From: Rheinheimera sp.
GTDB taxonomy: Bacteria; Pseudomonadota; Gammaproteobacteria; Enterobacterales; Alteromonadaceae
Length of the DNA stretch: 55,584 nt
Direction: 5' to 3'
Assembly: GCA_008015325.1 (NCBI GenBank)
Contig: SSFI01000094.1
Location: forward strand, 1 to 55,584
Below are positions 18,601 through 27,641 of this stretch, in pieces. A model generated the notes under the pieces. That model ran no database searches. It saw nothing but the letters and a program-made list of their open reading frames with translations, and was not told the DNA's origin. Each line of letters begins with the position of its first letter. Position 1 is the stretch's first letter. Made by a program: the position numbers and the translations under genes.

Positions 18601-20864
18601 AAGATGAGCCATGGCACGCCGGTGACGCCGATGTTTATATCGGTCTGGATGTGAACGGTGACGGCATCCCACAATGGGACACTGAAGCGGTTTGTATGTC
18701 GATTTCTGAAGAAGTGACCGACTACTGTAATGTGAACAAACCAGCGGCTGGTAAATACTGGGTTGTGGTGCATAACTTCATTCACAATACCAATATACGC
18801 ATCACCGACAGCTATGAAGTGGCGACCGCTATTGTAAAGAGTGACACCTCGCCGGCGATGACGCTGCAAGGACCGAATCAGCACGACGGCCTGTCGGCAG
18901 CCAACTTGTTACTGAACTGGCAGCTGGACGAAGCCAAAGCTGGTGATGTGTATTACAGCATGCTGAAAATCGGCAGCAACAGCAGCCAGCCGGATAATCT
19001 GGCCAAAGTACCGCTGAAGCTGGTCCGTGGCGAAGACGAACTGGCCCTGACGGGTTCACAATCAGCCGCCCGACCTGGCCAGCTGGTTAATCTGAGTCTG
19101 AATGTACAGGCCAACCTGGATGGATACGACCGCAACTTTAAACTGCAAAGTCAGCTGCCGGCGAATGTGACGCTGGTACCAGGCTCGGTGAAAGTTCCGC
19201 CGGCGATGCAGGATAAACTGAAAGTCGAAGGCAACAACTTCAGTCTCGAAGCCACGCAGGCCACTACGCTGAATAAAGCCCGCGAATATGTCCTCAGCAC
19301 CAGTAAAACTGACGCCAGCTGTAAAGTGCCGGATTTCGGTCAGAACAACCCGGGCGGATACCTGGATCTGGCTGAGTTTGGTTTCTATCCGCAATATGGT
19401 GGTCAGTGGAACGACAACCTGGTGGTTGATTTGCAATGGTATTACGGCGAAGGCGTGAAAACTGCGCTGTATAACAACTTCGATGGCGGCGCCAGCAACC
19501 TGCTGACCTTAAGCCCAATGGGTTATCTGCAGCTGGATCAGATGCCGTTGTTCTTCCCGGAGCACTTTGCATTGCCATTCGACGGCTTCCCGGACAGCCT
19601 GGTCGCGCCGTTATGGCGAGGTATCGGCTTTAATGACACCGGGATTGACTGGTCGAGGCTGTATACGCCGCTGAATATTGACCCATGGACGCCGGGCAAC
19701 CACTCAGGTCTGAGTATGGGCTTTACCGCCGACGGTCAGTTAATTGTTGAATGGGATAATGCCCGCAGTACAGAACAAAGCTATGACATGGAGACCAATA
19801 CCACTGTCAATATTGACCGTGGTGATATGTACGACTTCGAAGTCATTTACAACCTTAACTATCGCCACGGTGCCGGTGAGCATGAAATTATCATGGCCTA
19901 TGACAATATTCAGTTTGGTAACGAAGCTGGCCTCGGTTCAATTGGTGTCAAAGGTTATGACGGCTTCCGTAGTTCTTTTGGTCCGGCGACCGGCTATCTG
20001 GGTACTCAGTATGCGCTGAATAACCTGCGCGATAAACTGCAGAACGACTTAGTGGTTTGTTACGACTATCAGGGCCCTGAAAGCAGCACTTTTGCTGTGG
20101 ACTTCCAGGTCCGGGTCAATGCGGATGCCGCCGGCACGGTGCAGAACATCGCAATGACGATGGACCGGGATGGCTTGCCAGTGACCAACCTCAAGCATGA
20201 ACTGACAGTACACGGCGACCTGAAAATCGGCGCGATGAAAGACCTGACTGTCAATGAAGATGCCAGCCTTGAAGACATCCTGGTGCTGTACTCCGACGAA
20301 AATACCGTTGCCAATACTGTGACCGTCAGCGGTACTAACGTGACTGCCGAAGTCAAAGGCCATGAATCAGGTGACAGTTTTAAACTGACACCGGCGAAAG
20401 ACTTTAACGGTGAAACCGTTGTGACCGTGACTGTGGCAGACAAACAGACGCCGACAGACAAAGCCAGCACCAGCTTTAAGCTCAAAGTGCTGCCGCAGGA
20501 AGATGCACCGGTTGCCGCTGTCGCCCAGCAAACGGTCAGCATTGAAGCCGGAAGCAACGTGACTCTGGACGCCAGCCCGTCGAAAGATGTCGATGGTGAT
20601 ACACTGACTTACAGCTGGAGTGGTCCTGGTACTATCGCCAACGGCAACAGTGCCAAAGCGACAGTGACAGGTCTGGCCGCTGGCAGCCACAGCTTCACCG
20701 TGACTGTCAGTGACGGCAAAGCGCAAAGTACCGCCACAGTGACAGTGACGGTCAATGCTGCGCCGGTGACAGTGACACCACAGCCGGCCAAGTCCTCAGG
20801 CGGCAGCCTGGGCTGGTTCAGCCTGTTGTTACTGGGTTTACTGCGCCGCAACACAAGACGTTAA
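15669..20864 (+). CDS. Protease B: secreted S8 subtilase with PA, tandem-95, PKD and GlyGly-CTERM
   Basis: 1,731 residues and intact. I start at GTG 15669 because GGAGG lies 6 bases upstream, exactly as in paralogs C and D; a longer frame from 15498 is unsupported. Order: signal peptide (1-25), inhibitor-I9-like propeptide (about 93-205, from SYIVELHG), S8 domain with Asp241, His330, oxyanion Asn451 and Ser686 (MSGTSMASPHVAG), protease-associated insert (about 515-600), Fn3-like region, PPC-like region (about 960-1060), tandem-95/cadherin-like domain (about 1520-1610), PKD-like domain (about 1612-1695), then SSGGSLGW, a hydrophobic helix and RRNTRR. The last is the GlyGly-CTERM signal that rhombosortase cuts after export, releasing or anchoring the enzyme. 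Probable role: digestion of extracellular protein. Confidence 0.93.
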   Translation: MKLNTLTMAILAACASASVATAAPVNSASQLNKMPIPSAEIRAQLQKGVKSRQLAVKNNGGKNLTLANRNPEAKYRLASPEGKHGKAIDGKHSYIVELHGQTVVAAQAAQLQAAAAEQGKNAQAAPLNSAALQAPTAAAQQYKLEQLQQQVLQDAASVLGRTLQVETSYQTVLNGFSTLLSADEVKALATLGQVKRITPVQVYQLQTDAGPAHISADKVWNGQTVVTKGLQGEGMVVGILDTGINTDHAAFQPTGADGYTVKNPLGTGTYLGDCATGPFAERCNDKLIGVYSYKKITDAYKADEFQDPQKPWYEPNVEIRPAFGEDYNGHGSHTASTAAGNVLTNVPLQGNSGAVGDGVDTGFNFPQISGVAPHANIVAFQVCWPGGSGDPWAGCPGDVLVRAVEDAVKAGVDVMNFSIGGSEDSPWESPLEQAFLAANAAGINVAASAGNSGSDGYSELMGYIDHSSPWLMNVAASTHSRSIDITGKTLTGFSGGNSTPDTISGNSISGEVAGPVVLAANFGDAQCLEPFPEGTFSNGEIVVCERGSNARVAKANNVKAGGAAGFVLYNTSWDSSSQDGMTFNDVYPIPGIHVNAYAGEQIKTWLAEGTGHQATITAAQINRNLDPAAGDMLANFSSRGPSTYAPEHLIPMVSAPGVDIFAANSDDQPFTAAGNASDFTTMSGTSMASPHVAGAMALVQQAQSQWSATQVQNALQMTAVQTLKYKPNDWSDPLDAGIYRGGSGRIDVQRAVNSGLLLDETEANFQAANPANGGAIRQLNMPELVNMKCRETCTWVRTFTAARDGDWKVESATGEVSFELSATPARFSLKKGETQTVVFKAKILDSQSNSHNSEQEIHGSVRLVADQPNIPSVFLPVAVKYTHGALPENLQVTANRNTGKHQIAGWQLPELKNGSFTASAPVKAELRTVTLPQDTDFCGFACDHQISDSEDVQIIDVPANTDRLIVEVTKRLSSTAEKDEPWHAGDADVYIGLDVNGDGIPQWDTEAVCMSISEEVTDYCNVNKPAAGKYWVVVHNFIHNTNIRITDSYEVATAIVKSDTSPAMTLQGPNQHDGLSAANLLLNWQLDEAKAGDVYYSMLKIGSNSSQPDNLAKVPLKLVRGEDELALTGSQSAARPGQLVNLSLNVQANLDGYDRNFKLQSQLPANVTLVPGSVKVPPAMQDKLKVEGNNFSLEATQATTLNKAREYVLSTSKTDASCKVPDFGQNNPGGYLDLAEFGFYPQYGGQWNDNLVVDLQWYYGEGVKTALYNNFDGGASNLLTLSPMGYLQLDQMPLFFPEHFALPFDGFPDSLVAPLWRGIGFNDTGIDWSRLYTPLNIDPWTPGNHSGLSMGFTADGQLIVEWDNARSTEQSYDMETNTTVNIDRGDMYDFEVIYNLNYRHGAGEHEIIMAYDNIQFGNEAGLGSIGVKGYDGFRSSFGPATGYLGTQYALNNLRDKLQNDLVVCYDYQGPESSTFAVDFQVRVNADAAGTVQNIAMTMDRDGLPVTNLKHELTVHGDLKIGAMKDLTVNEDASLEDILVLYSDENTVANTVTVSGTNVTAEVKGHESGDSFKLTPAKDFNGETVVTVTVADKQTPTDKASTSFKLKVLPQEDAPVAAVAQQTVSIEAGSNVTLDASPSKDVDGDTLTYSWSGPGTIANGNSAKATVTGLAAGSHSFTVTVSDGKAQSTATVTVTVNAAPVTVTPQPAKSSGGSLGWFSLLLLGLLRRNTRR

Positions 20865-20882
20865 CTCGTAATTTCTGATAAA

Positions 20883-20907
20883 TGCCGGCGCCCGCCGGCA
20901 TTTTTTT
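20883..20907 (+). terminator. Terminator of protease B
   Basis: TGCCGGC-GCCC-GCCGGCA stem followed by seven T, 18 bases after the stop codon. Confidence 0.85.
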
Positions 20908-20982
20908 CTGCATCACCAGAACTGGAAATTACCTTGTGCATCAGCGACACTTAATCTCAGCGTAAATTCGGAACAACAACAG

Positions 20983-21699
20983 ATGCATAGCTTTAAATGT
21001 TTGATTTTCCTGATAACGTTGTGTTTCACCGCTTATATACCGCTATCTGCAGCAGCGCCAGTCAAACTGATCTTCAGTTACACCAATCATCCAGCGATCA
21101 CCTACACGCTGTTACCTCTGATACAGCAGGCATATCAACGTCTCGGCATTGAAGTGGCATTTGTCGAAGCAAATGGCGGGCGTTTTTTAAAGCTGGCCGA
21201 GACCGGGCAGATTGATGGTGATGTCGGCCGGGCTGACGTCTTGTTGCCATTATTACGTGACATGCTGCCAGCGGCATTTTTAGATGATGCCGTGGTCAGC
21301 TACCATTGCCGCCCAACAATCAAATGCGCATTGACCGACCTGAACGATCCGCAGCAGCAGTTGCATACGCCTGTCGTCAGCCAAATATTACCGCTGATGC
21401 AAATTAAAATTGCCGCGCGGCTCTATCCGGTCAATGACTGGATTCAACTGCAGCACATGTATCTTCAGGGGCGGGTGGACCGTTTTCTCTGGATTGAAAC
21501 TTTGACCTTTGCCAGCGAACCACACACAAATACCCAAAAGTTTGTGCTGTCACACCCGCCTGTCAAACTTTACCACTTGTTGCACCGGCGGCATCAGGCT
21601 TTGGCAGTCAAAGCCGGCGCCGAAATTGCCAGATTACGAGACATCGCAAGCAAAAACCGCCGGCTGCCAGCAGCTGAAAAACAGCCGGAGTCATTGTAA
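20983..21699 (+). CDS. Periplasmic substrate-binding-like protein (family 3 type), orphan
   Basis: 238 residues with a signal peptide (LIFLITLCFTAYIPLSAAA) and a type-2 periplasmic-binding fold pattern: KLIFSYTNHP at the mature start, GIEVAFVEANGGRFLKLAET, then GQIDGDVGRADVLLPLL. No permease or ATPase is nearby, so it is more likely a sensory ligand-binder or a stand-alone domain than part of a transporter. It has its own transcription unit after the protease B terminator and ends 10 bases from the converging mini-protein gene. A distant relative stands at 46977 behind a chemoreceptor. The ligand is unknown; family 3 proteins usually bind amino acids or small peptides, which would suit a protease locus. 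Confidence 0.75.
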   Translation: MHSFKCLIFLITLCFTAYIPLSAAAPVKLIFSYTNHPAITYTLLPLIQQAYQRLGIEVAFVEANGGRFLKLAETGQIDGDVGRADVLLPLLRDMLPAAFLDDAVVSYHCRPTIKCALTDLNDPQQQLHTPVVSQILPLMQIKIAARLYPVNDWIQLQHMYLQGRVDRFLWIETLTFASEPHTNTQKFVLSHPPVKLYHLLHRRHQALAVKAGAEIARLRDIASKNRRLPAAEKQPESL

Positions 21700-21708
21700 A
21701 ACCGCAAG

Positions 21709-21912
21709 TTAGTTTTCGCTGACATGCTCTGGATGAGATTGGGTGGCCCGTTTTTTAGCCTGTCGCTGGCGCCATAAACCAAGCAATGCCAGTGTGAAAA
21801 GACTGAGACTCCCCCCTTGCACTTGCCCGTCAGGCACTGCCGCCTCAGCAAGCACAGGGACACTGGTGGACAACAACAAAAAAACCGACAAAAGTTGCCA
21901 ATCTCTGAACAT
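21709..21912 (-). CDS. Secreted mini-protein with GlyGly-CTERM-like tail
   Basis: 67 residues from the ATG at 21912 (MFRDWQLLSVFLLLSTSVPV, cleavage near LAEA). The mature part is only about ten residues (AVPDGQVQ) before a GlyGly-CTERM-like module: QGGSLSLFTLALLGL followed by WRQRQAKKR. Thus almost the whole protein is an export signal plus a sorting signal. A longer frame from 21978 exists, but the signal peptide starts at 21912. A tandem GTACA operator lies 60-74 bases upstream with a TATAAC box between, as at protease B, so it appears co-regulated with the proteases. If processed it would release a very short peptide. It could instead be a remnant of a fifth protease's C-terminus, but the intact signal peptide argues against that. 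Confidence 0.6.
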   Translation of the reverse strand: MFRDWQLLSVFLLLSTSVPVLAEAAVPDGQVQGGSLSLFTLALLGLWRQRQAKKRATQSHPEHVSEN

Positions 21913-21971
21913 AAACTGCCTCGTCACAATGATATAACGACCTCCGTTATACCGACAAATTGCAGAAAAAA

Positions 21972-21986
21972 TGTCCAAATTTGTAC
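21972..21986 (-). promoter_or_regulatory. Tandem GTACA operator before the mini-protein
   Basis: Read toward the gene: GTACA-AATTT-GGACA, 10-bp spacing, then about 20 bases to a TATAAC box (context TCGG-TATAAC). Confidence 0.55.
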
Positions 21987-22023
21987 AGACGAGAAAATTG
22001 GGCCAGCTCGAGTTGCAGCGTGC

Positions 22024-24375
22024 TTAACTCTGAGCGCTGCCTGGCTGAAACAACATCACAGCATTGCGGCCACTATGTTTTGCCTGATACATCGCCTGAT
22101 CACCAAACTTCAGCAGATCTTTACTGGTCAGCGCGTGCTCCGGAAACAGCACAACACCGATACTTGAAGAAATCTCCAGCACCTGGCTGTCAGCCATCAC
22201 AAATGGTTGTTCCATTTGCAAACGGATTTTCTCTGCGATATCTACTGCATCCTGCGCTCGCTGAATCGCCGGCAATAACACGATAAATTCATCACCGCCA
22301 ACCCGCGCCGGTGTATCCGTCTGCCGCAGGCAGCCGCGCAGGCGCATAGCCACCTGTTCCAACAACCAGTCACCTGCAGCATGCCCTTGCGTGTCGTTCA
22401 CTTGCTTGAATTTATCCAAATCAATAAATAACAGCGCCAGTTTTTCCGGCCGGCGATCTGCACTGACAATGAGCTGATTCATCCGATCTTCCAGTAAACG
22501 CCGGTTCGGCAACCCTGTCAGCCGGTCATAAAATGCCATCCGTCGGATCGTTTCTTCAGCGGCTTTACGTTCAGAAATGTCGCGGGTTGCCCCTATAAGC
22601 TGCTTCGGCTGGCCTTTTTCATCTAGGATCACCCTGGCAACCACTTCAACCGGCACCCTGTGCCCTTCTTTATGCTCCAGTTCCAGCTCCAGTTTCAGAT
22701 CCAGCCTGGTGTAATCCCCGGCATTGATGCGCTGGTACAACAAACGCAGTTCCTGCTCAATTTGCCCGCGGTTGTCTGCGCTGAAATGATTATCGTCCTG
22801 ATGACTCAGCTCTTCTGCTGTCCAGCCCCTTAGTTTACTGATAGAGGGACTACGGTAACTGAACTGCAAAGACGGTAATTCCGCAACCCAAATCACATCC
22901 TGGCTGTTTTCCAGTACCAGTTGATAGCGTTGCTGGACTTCCCGCAGTTGCGCTGCCATCCGGGCTTTCTCGACAATAAATGCGGCCAGTAACGAATACT
23001 CTTCGATCAAACGTAATTCCGCAGGATCCGGAGTTGCCGGCTGAAGATGATAAATCGCAAAAGTGCCCAAAAAATTGCCACGTGAATCGTTAAAAGGTTG
23101 AGACCAGCAGGCTTGTAAGCCGGCCTCCAGCGCTTTATCCCTGAACTCACGCCAAAACGGATGCGTAGCAATCTCAGAAACTACAACCCGACCACGGCGA
23201 TAAGCAGCGGTTCCACAGGAGCCTATGCCTTCACCTATTGGAACTTGCCTAGTCACCTCGCGCCAGGATTGCGGTAAACTTGGGGACGAGGCATGTTCCA
23301 GCGTACGACCGTCGTCCGAAGCTAATAATACTGAACATAAAATCCCCTGATGATGTGACTCTATCAGTAACATCAACTCATCCAGCAAATCTTTCATCGA
23401 CATGCCGGCATTTAAATCAGCCAGCACTCTGTTATAAATCCGCAGAAAACGATTGCGGTAGGCCAGCTGTTGTTCCGCTTCCGAGCGGCGCTGCTCCAGC
23501 TGCTGTAACTGTTTACGGGTTTGTTTCAGCCAGCCCATCACACTATCCGGTCTGGCACTGGTGCCTTGCTGAAAATCGGCACTGAAATCACCACGCCCCA
23601 GCGCCGCCAGCTGTTGCTGCAGTTGCTGTGGCGCTGCCCCCAGCACATACTGCAACGAGCGATAACTCAGCCATAACAACGCCAGCCAGAGCAGCCCACA
23701 GCTGACAAACACCCAGCGAGCCCGGTTGGCCGCAGTCTGCGCCTGCTGCAATGCTGTTGCGGTTCTTTGTTCAATCAGGGTAGAGAATTCATCTATCGGT
23801 TCGAGGATCGCCAGTTTTGCCCGATCATAAGCAGCGTCGTATAACAACTGACGGGCCCGCTGCTGTCCTGTAACATCGGCTGCCAGCTGATATTGTTCCA
23901 TGGCTTTGATTTCCAGCACTGACAGCTGCCGGCTGTGCTCAAATGTCAGTCGCAGCAGTTCGTTTTCCCTGGCTCCAAAGGCAAAACTTTCAGCACGCTG
24001 CATCAGATCCTGGCGCAAACTGCCGGTCTGTGTTGGCATGACGGCACCATAAACCACCAAATCCCAGTACACATATGGGTTTTCCGGCCTGGCTTTTACT
24101 CCGTCCCGCATCGCCATGACATCCAGATATAACTGGCGGTAACGCTCTTCTCCGGTCACCACATAGCTGCGCGCCATTTTGGTCATTGTCTCACTGGCGT
24201 GGCGAAATTCATCTGCAATTTCAAAAGCATCAAGCCTGGCCTGTGCTGACTGTCCGACCTGTTTTTCCGCTTGCACGTATGATCTGAACGCCAGAATAAC
24301 CAGAACAAAAGTCACACTGATTGCGACAATCCAGCCTAACTGGCTGCTTTTAGTAAAGGCTTTTGTGATTGGCAT
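22024..24375 (-). CDS. Membrane diguanylate cyclase with periplasmic sensor, GAF and PAS domains
   Basis: 783 residues. Two membrane helices (about 12-32 and 218-238) enclose a periplasmic sensor region carrying RSYVVTGEERY and RDGVKARPENPYVYWDL. Then a GAF domain (about 310-460, GIGSCGTAAYRRGRVVVSEI), a PAS domain (about 480-600) and a GGDEF domain with intact active site RVGGDEF near 696 and an inhibitory RxxD site (RQTD) five residues before it. So it should make c-di-GMP and be product-inhibited. It lies 20 bases downstream of the GGDEF-EAL gene on the same strand, probably in one operon. Its sensor region is shared with the cyclase at 34951. Confidence 0.92.
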   Translation of the reverse strand: MPITKAFTKSSQLGWIVAISVTFVLVILAFRSYVQAEKQVGQSAQARLDAFEIADEFRHASETMTKMARSYVVTGEERYRQLYLDVMAMRDGVKARPENPYVYWDLVVYGAVMPTQTGSLRQDLMQRAESFAFGARENELLRLTFEHSRQLSVLEIKAMEQYQLAADVTGQQRARQLLYDAAYDRAKLAILEPIDEFSTLIEQRTATALQQAQTAANRARWVFVSCGLLWLALLWLSYRSLQYVLGAAPQQLQQQLAALGRGDFSADFQQGTSARPDSVMGWLKQTRKQLQQLEQRRSEAEQQLAYRNRFLRIYNRVLADLNAGMSMKDLLDELMLLIESHHQGILCSVLLASDDGRTLEHASSPSLPQSWREVTRQVPIGEGIGSCGTAAYRRGRVVVSEIATHPFWREFRDKALEAGLQACWSQPFNDSRGNFLGTFAIYHLQPATPDPAELRLIEEYSLLAAFIVEKARMAAQLREVQQRYQLVLENSQDVIWVAELPSLQFSYRSPSISKLRGWTAEELSHQDDNHFSADNRGQIEQELRLLYQRINAGDYTRLDLKLELELEHKEGHRVPVEVVARVILDEKGQPKQLIGATRDISERKAAEETIRRMAFYDRLTGLPNRRLLEDRMNQLIVSADRRPEKLALLFIDLDKFKQVNDTQGHAAGDWLLEQVAMRLRGCLRQTDTPARVGGDEFIVLLPAIQRAQDAVDIAEKIRLQMEQPFVMADSQVLEISSSIGVVLFPEHALTSKDLLKFGDQAMYQAKHSGRNAVMLFQPGSAQS

Positions 24376-24395
24376 CTGTATTTTTCACCTGTTGA

Positions 24396-27302
24396 TCATT
24401 TGACTGCAGTGTCAATCGTGTCCGGGGCCTGAATCAGGGAGGCCAACTGAGCCGGGCTCATTGGCCTGGCAAATAAATAACCCTGGAACTTCGGGCAGCC
24501 CAATTGACGCAAAAAATCGGCCTGCGCCATGGTTTCAACGCCTTCAGCAACCACATCAAGGTGCAGACTGTTTGCCAGTGACAAGATAGTCTGGACCACA
24601 CTGGCGTCTTCGCGACTGCCAAGCATACTATCGACGAAAGACCGGTCAATTTTCAGGGTGTTAATCGGTAACTTGGTCAGGTAGTTCAGCGACGAATAGC
24701 CAGTACCAAAATCATCCAGCGAAAAACGAATGCCCTGACTTTTCAACGCTGCCATTTTAGCAGCGGTATTTTCTATCTCCCCCTGCAGCATCGTTTCGGT
24801 GATTTCAAGCTGGAGTTTGTCAGCCGGGATGGCGTGCGTATGAATAATCTCCAGCACTGTGCTGACAAAGTTATCACGCTGTAATTGTTTGGCACTGACA
24901 TTAACCGCCATCAGCCAATGCCGGCAAACCGGATGACTATGCCATTCTGCCAATTGCTGGCAAGCGGTCTGCAATACCCATTCGCCAATGTCCAGAATCA
25001 GGTTGCTTTCCTCAGCTAATGGAATAAAGACGGCTGGAGAAACCATACCAAGCGCAGCATTGTGCCAGCGTAACAAAGCCTCAACCCCAGTGATCTGCTG
25101 CGCAGCATTAAAGATTGGCTGGTAATGTAACACCAGCTCCCGCTGTTCAATGGCGGTTTTCAGTTCACGTAAAATCTGATTCCGTTTGTCCATCGCTTGT
25201 TGCAGAACAGGGTCAAAAAAGGTGACACAATTACGGCCACTGGCCTTGGATTGATACAGCGCGATGTCTGCCTGCTTCAGCACTTCGGTGACGTCCTGGA
25301 CATGGCAATTGAACATGCTGATGCCAACACTGGCTGAAGTCCGGATTATTTTGCCGTGTAACTGATATGGCTGTGCCAACGCCTGACAAATTTGTTCTGC
25401 GCTGTGCAGTAATACTGTGGTGCAGATATCCGGCGAAGTACCGATCTCCGCTAACAGTACAACAAATTCATCGCCACCAAGGCGGGCGCAATGTTCGCTT
25501 GATACAGTAAACCGTTGAATGCGATGTGCCACTTGCTTTAGTAAATCGTCACCTACTGAATGGCCAAAGGAATCATTGATATCTTTGAAATTGTCCAAAT
25601 CCAACATCAACATGGCATGATACAAAGGCGCTTTTTCCGGCAGACAAAGCCGGCTGATTTGCTCTTTCAGCGCCCGGCGGTTTGGCAGACCGGTCAAATC
25701 ATCAAACAGGGCTAAACGCTTTGCTTCCTGCTCAGCCATTTTCCGTTCTGTTATATCCGCGCGGATCGCAATGTATTGCACTATCCGGCCTTCATCATTG
25801 ATAAATGGCACTATGGTGGTATTGACCCAGTACAAGCTGCCATTTTTAGCTCTGTTGCATACCTCACCGTGCCAGATAGAGCCACTTTTGAGCGCCTGCC
25901 ACATCGCTTTAAAAAAGCCCGGTTCATGAAATCCAGAGTTGATGATGCGATGAGTTTTGCCCAATAATTCGTCCCGGCTGTAGCCAGAAATTGCACAGAA
26001 CTTATCGTTGACTGAGGTGATCACGCCTTTTGCGTCAGTAAAAGCGACGATGGCATGTTCATCTAATGCTGTGCGCAGCTCCAACATTTCTTTTTCAGCC
26101 AGATATTTGGCCTGTTCCGCCTCAACCCGGGCTGTAACATCACTAACCAGACACAAGGCACTGGCGACAGCCCCGCTTTCAGTCAGTTCAGGCACAGCTT
26201 TGACCATCCGGTGTTTTGTCTTACCACTGACCGAAACAACAGAGTAAGAGAATTCCGTGGTCTCGCCACCGAACACAGTCGCTAACTGCACTTGATAGAT
26301 GTCCGCTAACTCAGGTGGCATATGCTCTGTCATTGCGTCGCCAGGCTCTGCGCGCTGCATCCGCTCTGAAAGTGCCCGCATCGTTTTATTCAGATAGCTA
26401 TATCTGTAGTCTTGATCCAGCCGCACCACACCCACTGGCAAATTCGACAGAATCGTTTCAAGTTCACGTTCGTTACGGGCGGAACGCATTTCGGCAGCAT
26501 GGAGCCGCTCGTACGGCTTTTTCAGTTCACTCCAGAAAATACCCTTATAAATCAATAAGGCTGACACCAATTTAAATAGATGCCCAATCAGCAGGGAAAT
26601 ATCGCTGGCCTCAATGTAGTCGGTCAGACTGAGTGAACATAACGCCATACAAAAGGCGGATCCGGCAAACAACAAATATTGTGCCCGCTGACTTCTCAGA
26701 TATCGAAAGTAAAACAGCACCATCAGCAAACTGTTGCCGACAAAGAGCCCATATTCATATTGTTGTTTAAAAGCAGATACACCAAGACCAGGCTCAAACA
26801 ACACCGGGAACCAGGATAAATGCATAGTTCCGAGCCAGGTCACCAGCGAGCTGACCAGCAGGCTTAACAACAACCAGATAAATTTTCCGCCGGGTAACCG
26901 GATACGGCTGACCAGCAACAGGAAAGTCAGCAGTTCGATACTGCGGGCAAATAACCAGAAAAAGATCGCTTTGGGCGTTGAACTTGGGGTGATAAAAGTG
27001 GGCATCCCGGCATAGGATAAAGCGTGCACATAATCCAGCAGCGCCACAGTAGTAAAACCAAAGATCACAGTATTTGTATAAAAATGATGCTGGCGGTGCA
27101 ATGGTTGCAACACGATAATGACGCAGGAAGTGAAAATAAAAATCGACAACAGCTCAATGCTTAAATGAGAAACCACATAATTGGCCTGATTAAAACCAGC
27201 AGCCCAGCCGGCAAGCGGCGAACGGGTCAAACTGAACAACAACAGACTTATCAGGACAAAACCAAGTACTTGTGGCAATTTCATTTTGAGCAATTCCATC
27301 AT
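24396..27302 (-). CDS. MASE3-PAS-PAS-GGDEF-EAL membrane c-di-GMP enzyme
   Basis: About 968 residues. The N-terminal ~260 form a multi-helix MASE3-type membrane sensor (VHALSYAGMPTF, FWLFARSIELLTFLLLVSRI). Then come two PAS domains (the second with GVITSVNDKFCAISGYSRDE), a GGDEF domain with intact RLGGDEF near 614 and an EAL domain with EALLRW near 739 and DDFGTGYSSLNYL. Both active sites look complete, so it may make or degrade c-di-GMP depending on signal. Start choice: the longest frame begins at a TTG (27317) without ribosome site; ATGs at 27302, 27299 or 27284 are better, and 27302 is used here. A tandem GTACA operator about 180 bases upstream may link it to the protease regulon. Confidence 0.9.
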   Translation of the reverse strand: MMELLKMKLPQVLGFVLISLLLFSLTRSPLAGWAAGFNQANYVVSHLSIELLSIFIFTSCVIIVLQPLHRQHHFYTNTVIFGFTTVALLDYVHALSYAGMPTFITPSSTPKAIFFWLFARSIELLTFLLLVSRIRLPGGKFIWLLLSLLVSSLVTWLGTMHLSWFPVLFEPGLGVSAFKQQYEYGLFVGNSLLMVLFYFRYLRSQRAQYLLFAGSAFCMALCSLSLTDYIEASDISLLIGHLFKLVSALLIYKGIFWSELKKPYERLHAAEMRSARNERELETILSNLPVGVVRLDQDYRYSYLNKTMRALSERMQRAEPGDAMTEHMPPELADIYQVQLATVFGGETTEFSYSVVSVSGKTKHRMVKAVPELTESGAVASALCLVSDVTARVEAEQAKYLAEKEMLELRTALDEHAIVAFTDAKGVITSVNDKFCAISGYSRDELLGKTHRIINSGFHEPGFFKAMWQALKSGSIWHGEVCNRAKNGSLYWVNTTIVPFINDEGRIVQYIAIRADITERKMAEQEAKRLALFDDLTGLPNRRALKEQISRLCLPEKAPLYHAMLMLDLDNFKDINDSFGHSVGDDLLKQVAHRIQRFTVSSEHCARLGGDEFVVLLAEIGTSPDICTTVLLHSAEQICQALAQPYQLHGKIIRTSASVGISMFNCHVQDVTEVLKQADIALYQSKASGRNCVTFFDPVLQQAMDKRNQILRELKTAIEQRELVLHYQPIFNAAQQITGVEALLRWHNAALGMVSPAVFIPLAEESNLILDIGEWVLQTACQQLAEWHSHPVCRHWLMAVNVSAKQLQRDNFVSTVLEIIHTHAIPADKLQLEITETMLQGEIENTAAKMAALKSQGIRFSLDDFGTGYSSLNYLTKLPINTLKIDRSFVDSMLGSREDASVVQTILSLANSLHLDVVAEGVETMAQADFLRQLGCPKFQGYLFARPMSPAQLASLIQAPDTIDTAVK

Positions 27303-27480
27303 CTTTCCATTGGACAAGTCTTTGCAAAACCGGGCACCGCGGCCGATTGATTATTGGTGTTTCATTGCCGGTGTCACACTGAATTGACGGGACAACGCTG
27401 GCGCATTAAAGACATTTTTTCAGCATAAAAAGTCACTCTATCCCAGTCAGGAACAAGCTCCAATGCGATGCACAATGTTT

Positions 27481-27495
27481 GTACAATTTGGCACA
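27481..27495 (-). promoter_or_regulatory. Tandem GTACA operator before the GGDEF-EAL gene
   Basis: Plus strand GTACA-ATTTG-GCACA, 10-bp spacing. It lies past the protease C terminator and upstream of the leftward GGDEF-EAL gene, which is the only gene it can serve. Confidence 0.5.
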
Positions 27496-27551
27496 CATTC
27501 CCAAAATAAAAACATAGACCACCAACCGCACGTCCTTGCAATAATGATTCG

Positions 27552-27575
27552 AAAAAAAGCCCCATGCGGGGGCTT
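27552..27575 (-). terminator. Terminator of protease C
   Basis: On the minus strand GAAGCCCCC-GCAT-GGGGC followed by seven T, about 67 bases past the stop codon. Confidence 0.8.
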
Positions 27576-27641
27576 CAAGCTACAACCCTCAGGTTGTCAA
27601 AAACAGCGGAAAACCGGGGGAGATTAACCGCTGCCAAGTGC

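Larger units (their letters stand above)
27303..27641. other. Gap between GGDEF-EAL gene and protease C
   Basis: Contains the terminator of protease C (27552-27575), a GTACA operator (27481-27495) and the presumed promoter of the leftward GGDEF-EAL gene. No ORF with a ribosome site is visible. Confidence 0.5.
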
